A stretch of DNA of 64,000 bases from Halobaculum sp. MBLA0147 (GCF_041361345.1 NZ_JBGKAD010000001.1:2542001-2606000), one strand, 5' to 3'. Positions 1-8,417 are shown, counted from the stretch's first letter. The notes: generated from the letters alone by a model not told the origin. A program made the numbers and translations.

Positions 1-511
1 CCACCGCTGCCACACGCGCCGCCAGCGACACCACGCGCCGCTCCGCCGGACCCTCGGGGTCTCGCCGTGCGAGTGCTCGTGCGTACGCGACCCCGGCGTC
101 CGCCTCGTCCGACTCGACTCCGACATCGGCCGCCGTCGTCTCCTCCTCGTCGGCGGTGGTGTCTGCCGTCTCCGGGTCGAGGTCGAACAGACTCCCACCC
201 CACTCGGTCACGCGCTCGGCGAGTTCGTTCGCGGTGCGGCGGGCGTCGTCCATCGCCCGCACCGCGTGGATCAGTTGCTGGTCGTCGGCTCGTTCCCGTT
301 CGCGGACGGTCTCGCGGGCGGCCTCCCGCGTCGCCGCGCGGAGCCGCGACTCGTAGTCGTCGGTGTCCGTCGCGACCCCTCTCTCGACGGCCAGCGCCGG
401 CCAGTCGGCCGGTGCGTCCGCGCCACCCGTCCGGACGCGGTCCGACGGCGATCCGTCGTCGCCCGCGAACCACGCCGCGTCCGCTCCGGTGTCGGCGTCC
501 TCGTCTGTCAT
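1..511 (-). CDS. nop5: NOP5 (Nop56/58) C/D-box RNP core protein, N-terminal part, cut by window edge
   Basis: NOP5 is the scaffold of archaeal C/D-box sRNPs, bridging L7Ae on the guide RNA to fibrillarin, which 2'-O-methylates rRNA and tRNA. About 170 residues are visible, beginning at an ATG at 511 and running off the left edge. The N-terminus has the haloarchaeal pattern: an acidic start (MTDEDADTGADAAWFAGDD), a PADWPALAVERG stretch, then a charged helical block with ERERADDQQLIHAVRAMDD and RTANELAERVTEWGGSL. That last block is what I recognise. The catalytic-partner and RNA-binding regions lie outside the window. The fibrillarin gene normally follows downstream and would also be outside. 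Family assignment rests on the N-terminal domain only. Confidence 0.72.
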   Translation of the reverse strand, partial: MTDEDADTGADAAWFAGDDGSPSDRVRTGGADAPADWPALAVERGVATDTDDYESRLRAATREAARETVRERERADDQQLIHAVRAMDDARRTANELAERVTEWGGSLFDLDPETADTTADEEETTAADVGVESDEADAGVAYARALARRDPEGPAERRVVSLAARVAAV

Positions 512-629
512 ACACTCGTCTTCGGCTCCCGGGGTGAAGGGTTTCCCCTTCGCGCGACCCGACGGACTCGCTGGGGGTCACTCCATCACCGGGTCTCGTC
601 TCGCCTCCCTCGTCGTCCCGTCGTCCGTG

Positions 630-1568
630 TCACACCTCGTCTGGATTGGGGAGTACCGCGCCGTCGGCTAACTCCGACTCCGAGAGGTGACGAGTGTTGA
701 CCGCCAACACCGGTACGTCGGCGTGTCTGATCGCCCGTTCCGTCGTGGAGCCGAGCAGGAACCGACTCACGCCCGTCCGCCCGTGGCTCCCCATGGCGAT
801 CAGATCGACGCCCGGCTCCTCGGCGTACTCCAACACGTCGCGCGCCGGGAACCCCTCGACGACGCTCGTCGTCGTCTCGAACCCCGCCTCGCGGGCCACC
901 GCCGCGACGCGATCCACCGCGGTCTGTCCGCTCTCGCGCAGCTGATCGGCCAGATCCGTCGCGACCGACGCCGACCCGCCGCCGGTCGTGTCGGACACGT
1001 CGACGACGTTGACGACGTGGACTCGTGCGTCCGCGATCCCGGCCATCGCCAGCCCGTGTTCGACGGCCGCCTCGGCCGCCGGACTGCCGTCCGTCGGGAG
1101 CAGTACCTCGTCGAACGATCCCGGCGTCGTCTCGCGGGCGTCGGCACGTACCGTCAACACCGGCGCGGCGGCGTGCCGGACCACCCCTTCGGTCACGCTG
1201 CCGGCGACGTACCGGCGGACACCGGTCCGTCCGTGCGTCCCCATCACCAGCACGTCGGCGTCGATCTCCTCGGCGTAGTCGACGATGGTCTCCGTCGGAT
1301 CGCCGTGGACGAGTTCCGTCTCGAGGTCGTCCTCGGTGGTCGCCGTCTCGCGGACGGCGTCGAGTGTCGACTCGCCGGCAGTCTCCAGTCGCTCGGCGAC
1401 CGACGCCTCGGACTCGCGCGTCCCGAACACACCCGACTCGCCCGCGGTGTCGACGACGTGGATCGCGTGGACGGCCGCGTCGAAGGCGCGCCCGAGTGCC
1501 AGCGCGTGGTCGACCGCCGTCGCCGCGTGCTCGCTCCCGTCCGTCGGGACCAGGACTCTGTCGTACAC
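630..1568 (-). CDS. Universal stress protein with two tandem UspA domains
   Basis: Cytoplasmic stress-response protein of the UspA superfamily, 312 aa. Two UspA domains occupy residues 1-145 and 152-292. Each begins with a (L)VPTDGS-type strand (7-12 and 157-162) and ends with an ATP-binding G-2x-G-9x-G-S loop: MGTHGRTG...VAGS at 109-124 and MGSHGRTG...LLGS at 259-274. Both loops are intact, so ATP binding is likely. I chose the GTG at 1568 (MYDRVLVPTDGS). A TATA-like CTTATCC is centred about 27 nt upstream, and USPs usually start exactly there. Upstream GTGs at 1577 and 1583 are in frame. The exact stress signal cannot be read from sequence. Confidence 0.88.
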   Translation of the reverse strand: MYDRVLVPTDGSEHAATAVDHALALGRAFDAAVHAIHVVDTAGESGVFGTRESEASVAERLETAGESTLDAVRETATTEDDLETELVHGDPTETIVDYAEEIDADVLVMGTHGRTGVRRYVAGSVTEGVVRHAAAPVLTVRADARETTPGSFDEVLLPTDGSPAAEAAVEHGLAMAGIADARVHVVNVVDVSDTTGGGSASVATDLADQLRESGQTAVDRVAAVAREAGFETTTSVVEGFPARDVLEYAEEPGVDLIAMGSHGRTGVSRFLLGSTTERAIRHADVPVLAVNTRHLSESELADGAVLPNPDEV

Positions 1569-1591
1569 ACCCGACACTGCCACGAGCGTGG

Positions 1592-1598
1592 GGATAAG
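1592..1598 (-). promoter_or_regulatory. TATA-like element of the universal stress protein gene
   Basis: On the minus strand this reads CTTATCC. Its centre is about 27 nt before the GTG at 1568, which fits a leaderless haloarchaeal transcript and decides that start. Confidence 0.5.
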
Positions 1599-1707
1599 TC
1601 GAGCGGCCGCGGGCCACCTCCTGTCGGACCCACGCCGACGAGCCAGACGAGAGTACACCGAGTTCACACGCGGACGCGACCCCGACCGTCGGCCCCGCCA
1701 CCACCGC

Positions 1708-1715
1708 ACTTAATA
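1708..1715 (+). promoter_or_regulatory. TATA box of the DUF389 gene
   Basis: The plus strand reads CTTAATATCG across this site in an otherwise GC-rich spacer. Its centre is about 27 nt before the GTG at 1738, so transcription is predicted to begin at the start codon (leaderless). Confidence 0.6.
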
Positions 1716-1737
1716 TCGCCCGCCGACACCCGCGTCC

Positions 1738-3063
1738 GTGCGACTCGTTCAGGTGATGGTCCCGACGGGGCGGCGCGAGGCGGTCGTCGACGTCTTGGAC
1801 GAGGCGGGGGTCGACTACGTGCTCTCCGACGAGACGAGTGGTCGCGAGTACACCGCCGTCGTCTCGTTCCCGCTGCCGACCGCGGCCGTCGAGCCGATCC
1901 TCGAAGACCTCCGCGAGGCGGGGCTCGAACGCGACGCCTACACCGTCGTCGTCGACGCGGAGACGGTCGTCTCCGACCGCTTCGAGCGGCTCGAAGCCGC
2001 CTACGAACCGGAGAACGGAGACGACGACCGGATCGCGCGCGAAGAACTCGCGACGAAGGCCGCCGACATGGCCCCGGAGACACGGAACTTCGTCGTGTTG
2101 GCGGTCGTCAGTGCCGTCGTCGCCACCGCGGGACTGCTGCTCGACTCCCCGGCCGTCGTCGTCGGGTCGATGGTGATCGCGCCGCTGCTCGGCCCGGCTA
2201 TCGCGGCGTCGGTCGGCACCGTCGTCGACGAGGACGAACTGTTCCGCCGTGGTGTCGCGCTCCAGGTGGCCGGTGGCGTCGTCGCCGTCGGGAGTGCCAC
2301 TCTGGCGGCGGTGGTGTTCCGGACGACGGGTGTGGTCTCGATGACTGCCACGGAGGTGTTCGCCACCGGCGAGGTCGCGGAGCGACTCACACCCGACCTG
2401 CTCGCGCTGCCGATCGCGGTCGGGGCTGGCGTCGCCGGTGCGCTCTCGTTGTCGTCCGGTGTCTCGGCGGCGCTCGTCGGCGTGATGATCGCCGCGGCGC
2501 TCGTCCCGCCGACGGCCGTCGTCGGCATCGGGCTCGCGTGGGGACGCCCGGCGGCGGTCGTGGGCGCGGGGCTGCTCGTCGTCGTCAACTTCCTCTCGAT
2601 CAACGCCGCCGCGCTCGGGACACTGTGGTACCGCGGCTACCGTCCAGAGAGTCGCTTCGGCTTCGAGACGAGCACCGCCACACGTCGCCGACTCGTCGTC
2701 GTGGGCGTCGCACTTGCCGCCACGACGGCACTGCTCGCCGGCGCGACGTACGCCGGTGGGCAGACGGCCGGTGTCGAGACGACCGCCCGCGAGGAGACGC
2801 GGCGCCTCCTCGCGGACCAGCCCGGCCGACTCCGCACCGTCGCCGTCCACGACGCCGGTGTGCTCGTCCGCTACCCGGACCGCGTCGTCGTCACGGTCGC
2901 GGTGCCGCTCGACGCGACCCCGCCGCGGATCGCCGTCCCCGTCCGCGAGGCCGTCCGGACGGCCGCACGCGACCGCTTCCGCGACCTCCCGACGTACCCC
3001 GGTGGCCCCGACGACGTGACCGTACGGGTGGAGTTCGAACGTGTCCAGCGGGCCGGCGGGTAG
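1738..3063 (+). CDS. TIGR00341/DUF389 family multi-pass membrane protein
   Basis: Membrane protein of 441 aa, family of unknown function. Residues 1-115 form a soluble alpha/beta domain (MRLVQVMVPTGRREAVVDVL), followed by LATKAADMAPETRNFVVLAV, which opens the DUF389 membrane domain. Several hydrophobic helices follow between about residues 118 and 350, including the glycine/proline-rich SMVIAPLLGPAIAASVG loop near residue 145 that is typical of the family. The last 90 residues are soluble. The GTG start is fixed by a TATA box 27 nt upstream. It is divergent from the universal stress protein gene; a shared role is possible but not shown. Confidence 0.85.
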   Translation: MRLVQVMVPTGRREAVVDVLDEAGVDYVLSDETSGREYTAVVSFPLPTAAVEPILEDLREAGLERDAYTVVVDAETVVSDRFERLEAAYEPENGDDDRIAREELATKAADMAPETRNFVVLAVVSAVVATAGLLLDSPAVVVGSMVIAPLLGPAIAASVGTVVDEDELFRRGVALQVAGGVVAVGSATLAAVVFRTTGVVSMTATEVFATGEVAERLTPDLLALPIAVGAGVAGALSLSSGVSAALVGVMIAAALVPPTAVVGIGLAWGRPAAVVGAGLLVVVNFLSINAAALGTLWYRGYRPESRFGFETSTATRRRLVVVGVALAATTALLAGATYAGGQTAGVETTAREETRRLLADQPGRLRTVAVHDAGVLVRYPDRVVVTVAVPLDATPPRIAVPVREAVRTAARDRFRDLPTYPGGPDDVTVRVEFERVQRAGG

Positions 3064-3258
3064 TCGGCGGACCCCTCTCCCGACAGTGAGGCGCGGTGAC
3101 ACTACACTATCTCCGTGTCTCCGAGGTGTCGTGTACACGAAAGACACGAGTACCGTCGTCCCCGAGTCGTGGCAGTGAGTGGGAGTGAGACACGGTGGTG
3201 GTCGATCGGTTCGCTGCGGCAGTGGTCGACCGGTCCGCCGCGGCAGGTCGTCTCCGGG

Positions 3259-3885
3259 GTGGCGCGAGCTGTCGACGCCGTCGGATCGCGAGGTTCCCTC
3301 CTCGGTGTCCCGACCCACCTCGACGGGACACACGACCGGCGCGGCGTCTCGCCGGTGATCGCGACGGTGCTGCTCGTCGCCGTGGTCGTCGTGTTGGCGG
3401 CGACGCTCGGCGGGTTCGCGCTGGGGATCGACGAGGAACTCTCCGAGCCGGCACCGAACGTGGCGAGTGCCAGCGGAGAGTTGCGACGGAACGTGATCGA
3501 CGACGGCGGCACCGATCAGATCGTCCGGATCACCCACGAGGGCGGCGATCCGGTCGCCGTGTCGGGACTGGTGATCCAGGTGACGGTGCCGAAGACGGGA
3601 CAGCGGGGCCGTCTGTCCGGCTTCCCGGTCCCGGGGGACGATCCGCAACCGACCGAGGAGTACGTCTCCGGCGACGACGTGTTCGACAACAGCGCCAACA
3701 GCGTCTCCGGGTCCATCGGTGCGGAGTCGCCGGACACGGACGACACCTGGAACGTCGGCGACTTCTTCCAGTTCCGGATCGCCAACGGTGCGGTGTCGCT
3801 GTCGGCCGGTGACCGTGTCGTCGTCACCGGTATCCACGGTCCCAGCGAGTCGACCCTGTTCCGTCTGACCCTCACCGCCCGGTGA
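3259..3885 (+). CDS. Type IV pilin-like / archaeal pilin N-terminal domain protein
   Basis: Secreted or pilus-forming protein with a class III signal peptide. The diagnostic part is DRRGVSPVIATVLLVAVVVV: a charged stretch, then a SPVIATVLL hydrophobic helix, as in haloarchaeal PilA/DUF1628 proteins processed by the PibD prepilin peptidase. The rest is a beta-rich extracellular domain (IVRITHEGGDPVAVSGLVIQ and so on). The start is uncertain. GTG 3259 leaves 28 residues before the cleavage motif; in-frame GTGs at 3115, 3169 and 3175 would lengthen the leader, and no convincing TATA element separates them. No other pilus genes (pilB/pilC) are nearby, so this is probably an orphan pilin assembled by machinery encoded elsewhere. 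Confidence 0.75.
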   Translation: MARAVDAVGSRGSLLGVPTHLDGTHDRRGVSPVIATVLLVAVVVVLAATLGGFALGIDEELSEPAPNVASASGELRRNVIDDGGTDQIVRITHEGGDPVAVSGLVIQVTVPKTGQRGRLSGFPVPGDDPQPTEEYVSGDDVFDNSANSVSGSIGAESPDTDDTWNVGDFFQFRIANGAVSLSAGDRVVVTGIHGPSESTLFRLTLTAR

Positions 3886-4185
3886 GTCCAGACCGCCGAT
3901 CCGAGCGTGTCGTCGCTCCGTGGTGGTCGCCGTCGGTCGCTCCGTGGCGGCCTCCGTCCGCGTCCCGCTTGCGGCCGGCGTGCGCATCCATCTGCCGCCG
4001 ACACCGCTCACGACGAGTACGAACCCGACGAGGAGCGCGACCCAGCTACCGACCGCGAACCGGTGGCGCGTGGCAGTGCGGAGCGACGCTCGCACCGCTC
4101 CGTAGTGGTCCCGTTCTGGTACAAGAAGGTTCGCAGCACGCTGGATCGACACGGGTGTCGCGTCGACACCTCGCTGCCGTCCGCC
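3886..4185. other. Spacer without a confident gene
   Basis: No gene can be assigned confidently. On the minus strand, an ORF entering at 4152 encodes a plausible membrane helix (RFAVGSWVALLVGFVLVVSG, roughly 4060-4001) followed by a Thr/Arg-rich stretch. The frame then has no stop until 586 and runs antisense to the pilin and DUF389 genes. A small membrane protein with a frameshift near 3880 cannot be excluded. Confidence 0.3.
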
Positions 4186-5346
4186 TCAAGACTGCCTGTA
4201 GATGAGGTTGCGCTGGATCTCGTTGGCACCCTCGTAGATCACGGGGATGCGAACGTCGCGGTAGACGCGTGCGATCCGATTCTCCGTGAGGATCGAGCGA
4301 CCACCGTGGAGCTGCATCCCGCGTTCGGCACAGTCGACTGCCGTCTCCGTCGACTTCATCTTCGCCATCGCGGCCCACAGCCCCGACTGCTCGCCCGCCT
4401 CGACCTTCTCGGCGGCACGCCAGTTGAGCGAGCGCGCGGACTCGAACTCCGTCCGCATGTTCGCGAGGTCGTGTTGGACCGCCTGGAACTCCGAGACGTT
4501 CCGCCCGAAGGCGTTGCGTCCGTGCACGAAGTCCCACGCCTCCTCGATGGCTGCCGCGGCCAACCCGAGGCCGTGGCCGCCGACGACGATCCGCCCGTGG
4601 TTGAAGAAGTCCGCCAGCGCGTAGAAGCCCGACCCCTCCGGGCCGACGCGGTTCTCCTCGGGGACGAAACAGTCGTCGAAGACGATGTGCGCCTGCTTCG
4701 AGGCGCGCATCCCCATCTTCTCGGGGATGTGTTCGGCCTCGTACCCCTCGCTGTCCGTCTCGACGACGAACAGCGAGTAGTTCCCGTAGCGGTCCTCGGA
4801 GTCGCCCGTCTTCGCGTAGACGGTGAGCCAGTCCGCCTCGACCCCGTTGCCGACCCAGTACTTCTCGCCGGTGATCTCGTAGCCCCCCTCGACTCTCTCG
4901 GCTGCCGTCGTCATCCCGGCGAGGTCCGACCCCGTCTCCGGTTCGGAGACGGCGAGTCCGGAGATCTGCTCCCCGTTCGCGACGGGCGGGAGGTACTCCT
5001 CTTTCAGTTCCTCGGAGCCGTACGTCTCGACCAGTTCCGTCCCGAACGAGGCCAACATCAGCGTCAGTCCGATCCCGGCGTCGGCGCGGTAGAACTCCTC
5101 GGCCATCGCCAGAATCTCCTGGATGTCCAGCCCGCGACCGCCGTACTCCTCTGGGATGTCGGCGGCGACGAGCCCCGCCTGCTGGCCCGCCTCCAGCACC
5201 TCCCAGGGGTACTCCCCGGAGTCGAAGTACTCCTGGGCGACGGGGGCGATGTGTTCGTCGGCGAACTCGCGGGCCTCGCCCTTCACGTCGCGGGCGTGTT
5301 CCGGGACGAGCGACTCGTCCAGCAGGTTCAGATCGTGCTCGGTCAT
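4186..5346 (-). CDS. Acyl-CoA dehydrogenase
   Basis: FAD flavoenzyme of 386 aa, the normal length, that oxidises an acyl-CoA to the trans-2-enoyl-CoA and passes electrons to ETF. Helical N-domain (1-120), the FAD/substrate signature GLAVSEPETGSD (about 128-139) and GEKYWVGNG in the middle beta-domain are clear. The C-terminal helical domain holds the YEGANEIQRNLI motif with the likely catalytic Glu372, and FGRNVSEFQAVQ for FAD contacts. The ATG at 5346 has a TATA-like TGATTAGC about 25 nt upstream. It stands alone here; the thiolase at 43.8-44.9 kb is not linked. Substrate chain length is not readable. Confidence 0.93.
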   Translation of the reverse strand: MTEHDLNLLDESLVPEHARDVKGEAREFADEHIAPVAQEYFDSGEYPWEVLEAGQQAGLVAADIPEEYGGRGLDIQEILAMAEEFYRADAGIGLTLMLASFGTELVETYGSEELKEEYLPPVANGEQISGLAVSEPETGSDLAGMTTAAERVEGGYEITGEKYWVGNGVEADWLTVYAKTGDSEDRYGNYSLFVVETDSEGYEAEHIPEKMGMRASKQAHIVFDDCFVPEENRVGPEGSGFYALADFFNHGRIVVGGHGLGLAAAAIEEAWDFVHGRNAFGRNVSEFQAVQHDLANMRTEFESARSLNWRAAEKVEAGEQSGLWAAMAKMKSTETAVDCAERGMQLHGGRSILTENRIARVYRDVRIPVIYEGANEIQRNLIYRQS

Positions 5347-5522
5347 ACCCGCCCAACGTGGGCCACGCTAATCAACTGCGTGGAACCCCGAACGACGGAC
5401 TCCGAGTTTCCGGCGGGACACCGACGCTCCGTCCACGTCGCCAGGTGGACGGAGACGTACGTGACGGCAGTCGCCACCGGGGTCGGTGTCACTCTCCGGG
5501 GAGGACGTGGTCGGCGGTCGCG

Positions 5523-5981
5523 TCACTCCGCGGGGAGGACGTAGTCGCCGTCCGTCTCCTCGCGGAGTTCGTCGAGGTAGTCGTGTGCCTCGTCGAGGAT
5601 GTCTCGGGGGCCGTCCTGCGTGATCGTGTTGATCGCCTGGTCGTAGTCGCGCCACTGGAGGTCGCGGTGTTCGTTCGACAGTTCGGCGGAGGCCTCCTGG
5701 GAGTGGGCGATGAACAGGTGGACTGTCTTGTGGATCGTGTCGCCGCCGGCCTCGAACACGTAGTCGTACTCCTCGCGGAAGCCGTCGATCAAGCGGAACT
5801 GCTCGATCCCGGCCTCCTCTTTCACCTCCCGAATCGCTGTCTGCTGGAGCTCCTCTTCCCCCTCGACCCCGCCCTTCGGGAACTCCCAGTCCCCGGGCCG
5901 GCTCTTCAGGAGCAGGTACTCCCGACGGCCGCGAGTGTCGCGGAAGAGGATGGCTCCAGCGCTCGTCGCTTCGACTGGCAT
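5523..5981 (-). CDS. Nudix hydrolase, bis(5'-nucleosyl)-tetraphosphatase type
   Basis: Small cytoplasmic pyrophosphohydrolase of 152 aa. A complete Nudix box spans residues 37-59 (G37, E43, R51-E52, E55-E56, G58, I59), binding the catalytic Mg2+. The N-terminal SAGAILFRD strand and the KSRPGDWEFPKGG run before the box resemble archaeal and animal Ap4A hydrolases rather than MutT. Removal of Ap4A or related dinucleotides is the likely role, inferred from similarity. The TATA-like TTTAAC at 6005-6010 is centred 27 nt before the ATG, indicating a leaderless mRNA. Confidence 0.85.
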   Translation of the reverse strand: MPVEATSAGAILFRDTRGRREYLLLKSRPGDWEFPKGGVEGEEELQQTAIREVKEEAGIEQFRLIDGFREEYDYVFEAGGDTIHKTVHLFIAHSQEASAELSNEHRDLQWRDYDQAINTITQDGPRDILDEAHDYLDELREETDGDYVLPAE

Positions 5982-6004
5982 TGTGATCCCGTACGGAACA
6001 CCCT

Positions 6005-6010
6005 GTTAAA
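6005..6010 (-). promoter_or_regulatory. TATA box of the Nudix hydrolase gene
   Basis: The minus strand reads TTTAAC in an A/T-rich patch, centred about 27 nt before the ATG at 5981. Confidence 0.5.
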
Positions 6011-6144
6011 TGAATGTCGGAGAACGCAGCGAGACGACGGCGTACTCACCCGTCGTCTCCGGTGTCGAGTGTGGTCGCCCCCCGGCACCGTCTCGTTCAC
6101 GCCGCTGCTACCACGCCACCACCCTACGGCCACACCGCCACGTG

Positions 6145-6191
6145 GTCGCCCGTGTACGCGAGCGCCACGCAGTCGCCCGTGTACGCGAGCG
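6145..6191. repeat. Direct repeat, two copies of 27 bp
   Basis: The 20-mer GTCGCCCGTGTACGCGAGCG occurs at 6145 and again at 6172. It lies in the spacer between the divergent Nudix and uS10-like genes, upstream of the latter's promoter. Confidence 0.7.
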
Positions 6192-6252
6192 GCTCACACG
6201 GCACCGTCCGGTCGGTGCGTCTTTGAGGCCCGAACACGTCGGTCCGTCAGAG

Positions 6253-6576
6253 ATGACGTTCGTCACCAAACTCAGCTTCCACAGCGGCGACCGCGACGCA
6301 CTCGACGAGACCGTCGACGACCTCAAGGAGATGCTCACCCGGAAGGGCGCGAAGTGTAAGGGACCACACACGCACCCTTCCGAGCGGATCACCGTCCCGC
6401 TGCGTGCGAACCTGGGGCCCGGCGAGGAACTCGACACTTGGAGCTACGAGGTGTTCGAGCGGGAACTGGAGATCCACGGCAGCGACGAGATCGCCCGGGA
6501 GGTCGGCCACATGGACTTCCACGACGCGGTCCACGTCGAGATCGAGGTGGACCAGAAGACCCCGATGGGCCGGTAG
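6253..6576 (+). CDS. uS10/mL48-like ribosomal-protein-fold protein
   Basis: Protein of 107 aa with the ribosomal protein S10 fold (MTFVTKLSFHSGDRDALDET at the start, then a PSERITVPLRANL central loop and WSYEVFERELEIHG). It belongs to a haloarchaeal uS10-like group distinct from the true 30S S10, which is normally encoded next to EF-1alpha. Whether it sits on the ribosome is unknown. I took the ATG at 6253; an upstream extension is open but lacks family similarity. Its stop is 2 nt before arfC, so the two are almost certainly co-transcribed. A role in regulating or assisting riboflavin synthesis would be speculation. Confidence 0.75.
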   Translation: MTFVTKLSFHSGDRDALDETVDDLKEMLTRKGAKCKGPHTHPSERITVPLRANLGPGEELDTWSYEVFERELEIHGSDEIAREVGHMDFHDAVHVEIEVDQKTPMGR

Positions 6577-6578
6577 TC

Positions 6579-7340
6579 GTGTACGTCCACGTCAACGCCG
6601 CCGTCTCCGTCGACGGGAAGCTGTCGACGCGGCGGCGCGAACAGGTCCGGATCTCCGGGACGGCGGACTTCGCTCGCGTCGACCGGATCCGTGCCGACGC
6701 GGACGCGGTGGCCGTCGGCGTCGGGACGGTGCTCGCGGACGACCCACGGCTCGGACTGGACGACGAGGCCCTCCGCGAGCGGCGGCGGGCGGCGGGTCGG
6801 CCCGCAGAACCCGCTCGCGTGGTGTTCGACTCCAGTGCACGGACCCCGACGGACGCACGAATTCTCGCCGGTGACCCGGAGACGTACGTTCTCGTCGGCC
6901 CCGCGGCCACGACGGCGGCCGTCGCCGACCTCCGCGAGGCCGGCGCGACCGTGGTCCGGACCGGCGAGCGCGACGGGTCGGGTGCGGACGGGACGGACGA
7001 CGCCGACTCGGCAACGGCCGACGGAGACGACGACGACGGCGGTCGCACGGACCTCGCCGCCGGTCTCGCGGTGCTGACGGACCACGGTGTCGAGTCGCTG
7101 ATGGTGGAGGGTGGTGGCGAGGTGATCTTCTCGTTGTTCGCGGCCGGCCTCGTCGACGAACTCACGGTCTTCGTCGGCTCGCTGGTGATCGGCGGGCGGG
7201 AGGCACCCACGCTCGCGGACGGCGAGGGGTTCGTCGACCCGGACGCGTTCCCCGCGTTGACACTGGAAGGTGTCGAGCGGGTCGACGACGGCGTGGTGTT
7301 GTCGTACGACGCGACTGCGAGCGAGTCCACAGGCGAGTGA
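6579..7340 (+). CDS. arfC: 2,5-diamino-6-(ribosylamino)-4(3H)-pyrimidinone 5'-phosphate reductase
   Basis: RibD C-terminal-domain reductase of archaeal riboflavin/F420 precursor synthesis. It uses NAD(P)H to reduce the ribosyl group of the pyrimidinone intermediate to ribityl. Recognisable parts are the N-terminal HVNAAVSVDGKLST, the GVGTVLADDPRLG dinucleotide loop and the MVEGGGEVIFSLFAAGLVDE block near the C-terminus. The GTG start at 6579 is two bases after the preceding stop. Residues about 127-152 are an acidic, Gly/Asp-rich insertion absent from methanogen enzymes. Another riboflavin gene, ribH, lies at 32.7 kb and is not linked. Confidence 0.87.
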   Translation: MYVHVNAAVSVDGKLSTRRREQVRISGTADFARVDRIRADADAVAVGVGTVLADDPRLGLDDEALRERRRAAGRPAEPARVVFDSSARTPTDARILAGDPETYVLVGPAATTAAVADLREAGATVVRTGERDGSGADGTDDADSATADGDDDDGGRTDLAAGLAVLTDHGVESLMVEGGGEVIFSLFAAGLVDELTVFVGSLVIGGREAPTLADGEGFVDPDAFPALTLEGVERVDDGVVLSYDATASESTGE

Positions 7341-7414
7341 GGCGACGCGCTGTCTGGTGGGACGACGCTGCCGAGGCGAGAGACGGCTCGTCCGCTGTCG
7401 CCCGGTCGGCGTTC

Positions 7415-8200
7415 TCAGATCCCGTCGAGTGCGGCCACCACGGTCTCGTGTGCGGTGTCGTTCGAGGCGACGAGCCCGGTGGCACCCGGCTCCCAGCGGT
7501 CGCCGTTCGCGTCGGTGACCCGACCGCCGGCGCGTCGGACCGCCGCGACGCCGGCGACGGTGTCCCAGTCGTTCAACGCGACGGTGGAGACGGCCGCGTG
7601 GAGCCCGCCGCTCGCGACGCTCGCCAACACGAGTTGCGCACAGCCGTACCGCCGGAGGTCGCCGAACTCCTCCAAGATCACGTCACACGTCGCCGTACAC
7701 TCGCGTCTGTGGTCGCGGCCGGGGCCGTACAGCGGGTTGACGAGGAACGAGCCGGGGTCGGACTCCGCCGCGACGCGCACCGGCTCCCCGTCGCGTCGTG
7801 TCGTCGTCCGATCGACGACGTAGGTGTCGCCGAGCGCCGGCGCGACGGAGGCGGCGGCGACCGTCTCGCCGTCGACGACGCAGGCGACGCTGGTACACCA
7901 CACCGGGTGGCCGCCGACGTAGTTCACCGTCCCGTCGATGGGGTCGACGACCCACGCCGCACCCTCCAGAGGGACGTGGTCCGGTGCGTCACCCTCCTCG
8001 CCGACGACCGGTTCCCCCGGGACCGCCTCCCGAATCGTCTCGATCACCGTCGCCTGTGCGGCCCTGTCGGCCTCGGTGACGCTGTCGACGCCGTCGCCAC
8101 CCTTCGACTCGGCCGCGATTCCCGTCCGGAACGACGCCGCGGCGCGCTCGGCCCCGGCGGCCGCCGCCTCGTGACACAGCTCGACTCGGTCTACAGACAC
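7415..8200 (-). CDS. Inositol monophosphatase / archaeal FBPase family phosphatase
   Basis: Mg2+-dependent sugar-phosphate phosphatase of 261 aa. The metal-binding signature is WVVDPIDGTVNY (residues 83-94: Asp86, Asp89, Gly90, Thr91), with the usual Leu replaced by Ile and the usual Phe by Tyr. The upstream GEE acidic pair at 67-69 and the C-terminal NDWDTVAG motif complete the site. Haloarchaeal members can act on inositol phosphate or fructose-1,6-bisphosphate; sequence alone does not decide. The GTG start (MSVDRVELCHEAAAAG) sits just beside a tandem-repeat spacer shared with the divergent DsbA-like gene. Confidence 0.87.
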   Translation of the reverse strand: MSVDRVELCHEAAAAGAERAAASFRTGIAAESKGGDGVDSVTEADRAAQATVIETIREAVPGEPVVGEEGDAPDHVPLEGAAWVVDPIDGTVNYVGGHPVWCTSVACVVDGETVAAASVAPALGDTYVVDRTTTRRDGEPVRVAAESDPGSFLVNPLYGPGRDHRRECTATCDVILEEFGDLRRYGCAQLVLASVASGGLHAAVSTVALNDWDTVAGVAAVRRAGGRVTDANGDRWEPGATGLVASNDTAHETVVAALDGI

Positions 8201-8227
8201 ACCTGTGTCCTGTACGCGGACGGGGAT

Positions 8228-8352
8228 AGCTCCCGCGGAGCCGTCTCACTTCGGACGAGGAAGCTCCCCTGGAGCCGTCCCACTTCGGACGAGGACAGCT
8301 CCCGCGGAGCCGTCCCACTTCGGACGAGGAAGCTCCCCTGGAGCCGGCCCAC
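8228..8352. repeat. 34-35 bp tandem repeat, about 3.6 copies
   Basis: Units start at 8228, 8262, 8296 and 8331 (34, 34, 35 and 22 nt). The conserved core is GAGCCGTCCCACTTCGGACG preceded by AGCTCCC. Odd and even units differ by GCGGAG versus CTGGAG, so the block looks like a duplicated dimer. It lies between the divergent phosphatase and DsbA-like genes, just upstream of the latter's TATA box. Confidence 0.85.
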
Positions 8353-8386
8353 GCGGCGACTCACGCCACGAGATCGAAGCGGGAGC

Positions 8387-8393
8387 TTTTATC
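8387..8393 (+). promoter_or_regulatory. TATA box of the DsbA-like gene
   Basis: TTTTATC, centred about 28 nt before the ATG at 8418; predicts a leaderless transcript and supports that start. Confidence 0.6.
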
Positions 8394-8417
8394 GGTCGGC
8401 CGCGTGGTTCACACGAC

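Noticed and set aside
586-4152. 1188-residue minus-strand open frame
   Set aside because: Low-complexity Arg/Asp-rich antisense product of the DUF389 and pilin genes; typical of GC-rich DNA where all frames stay open.
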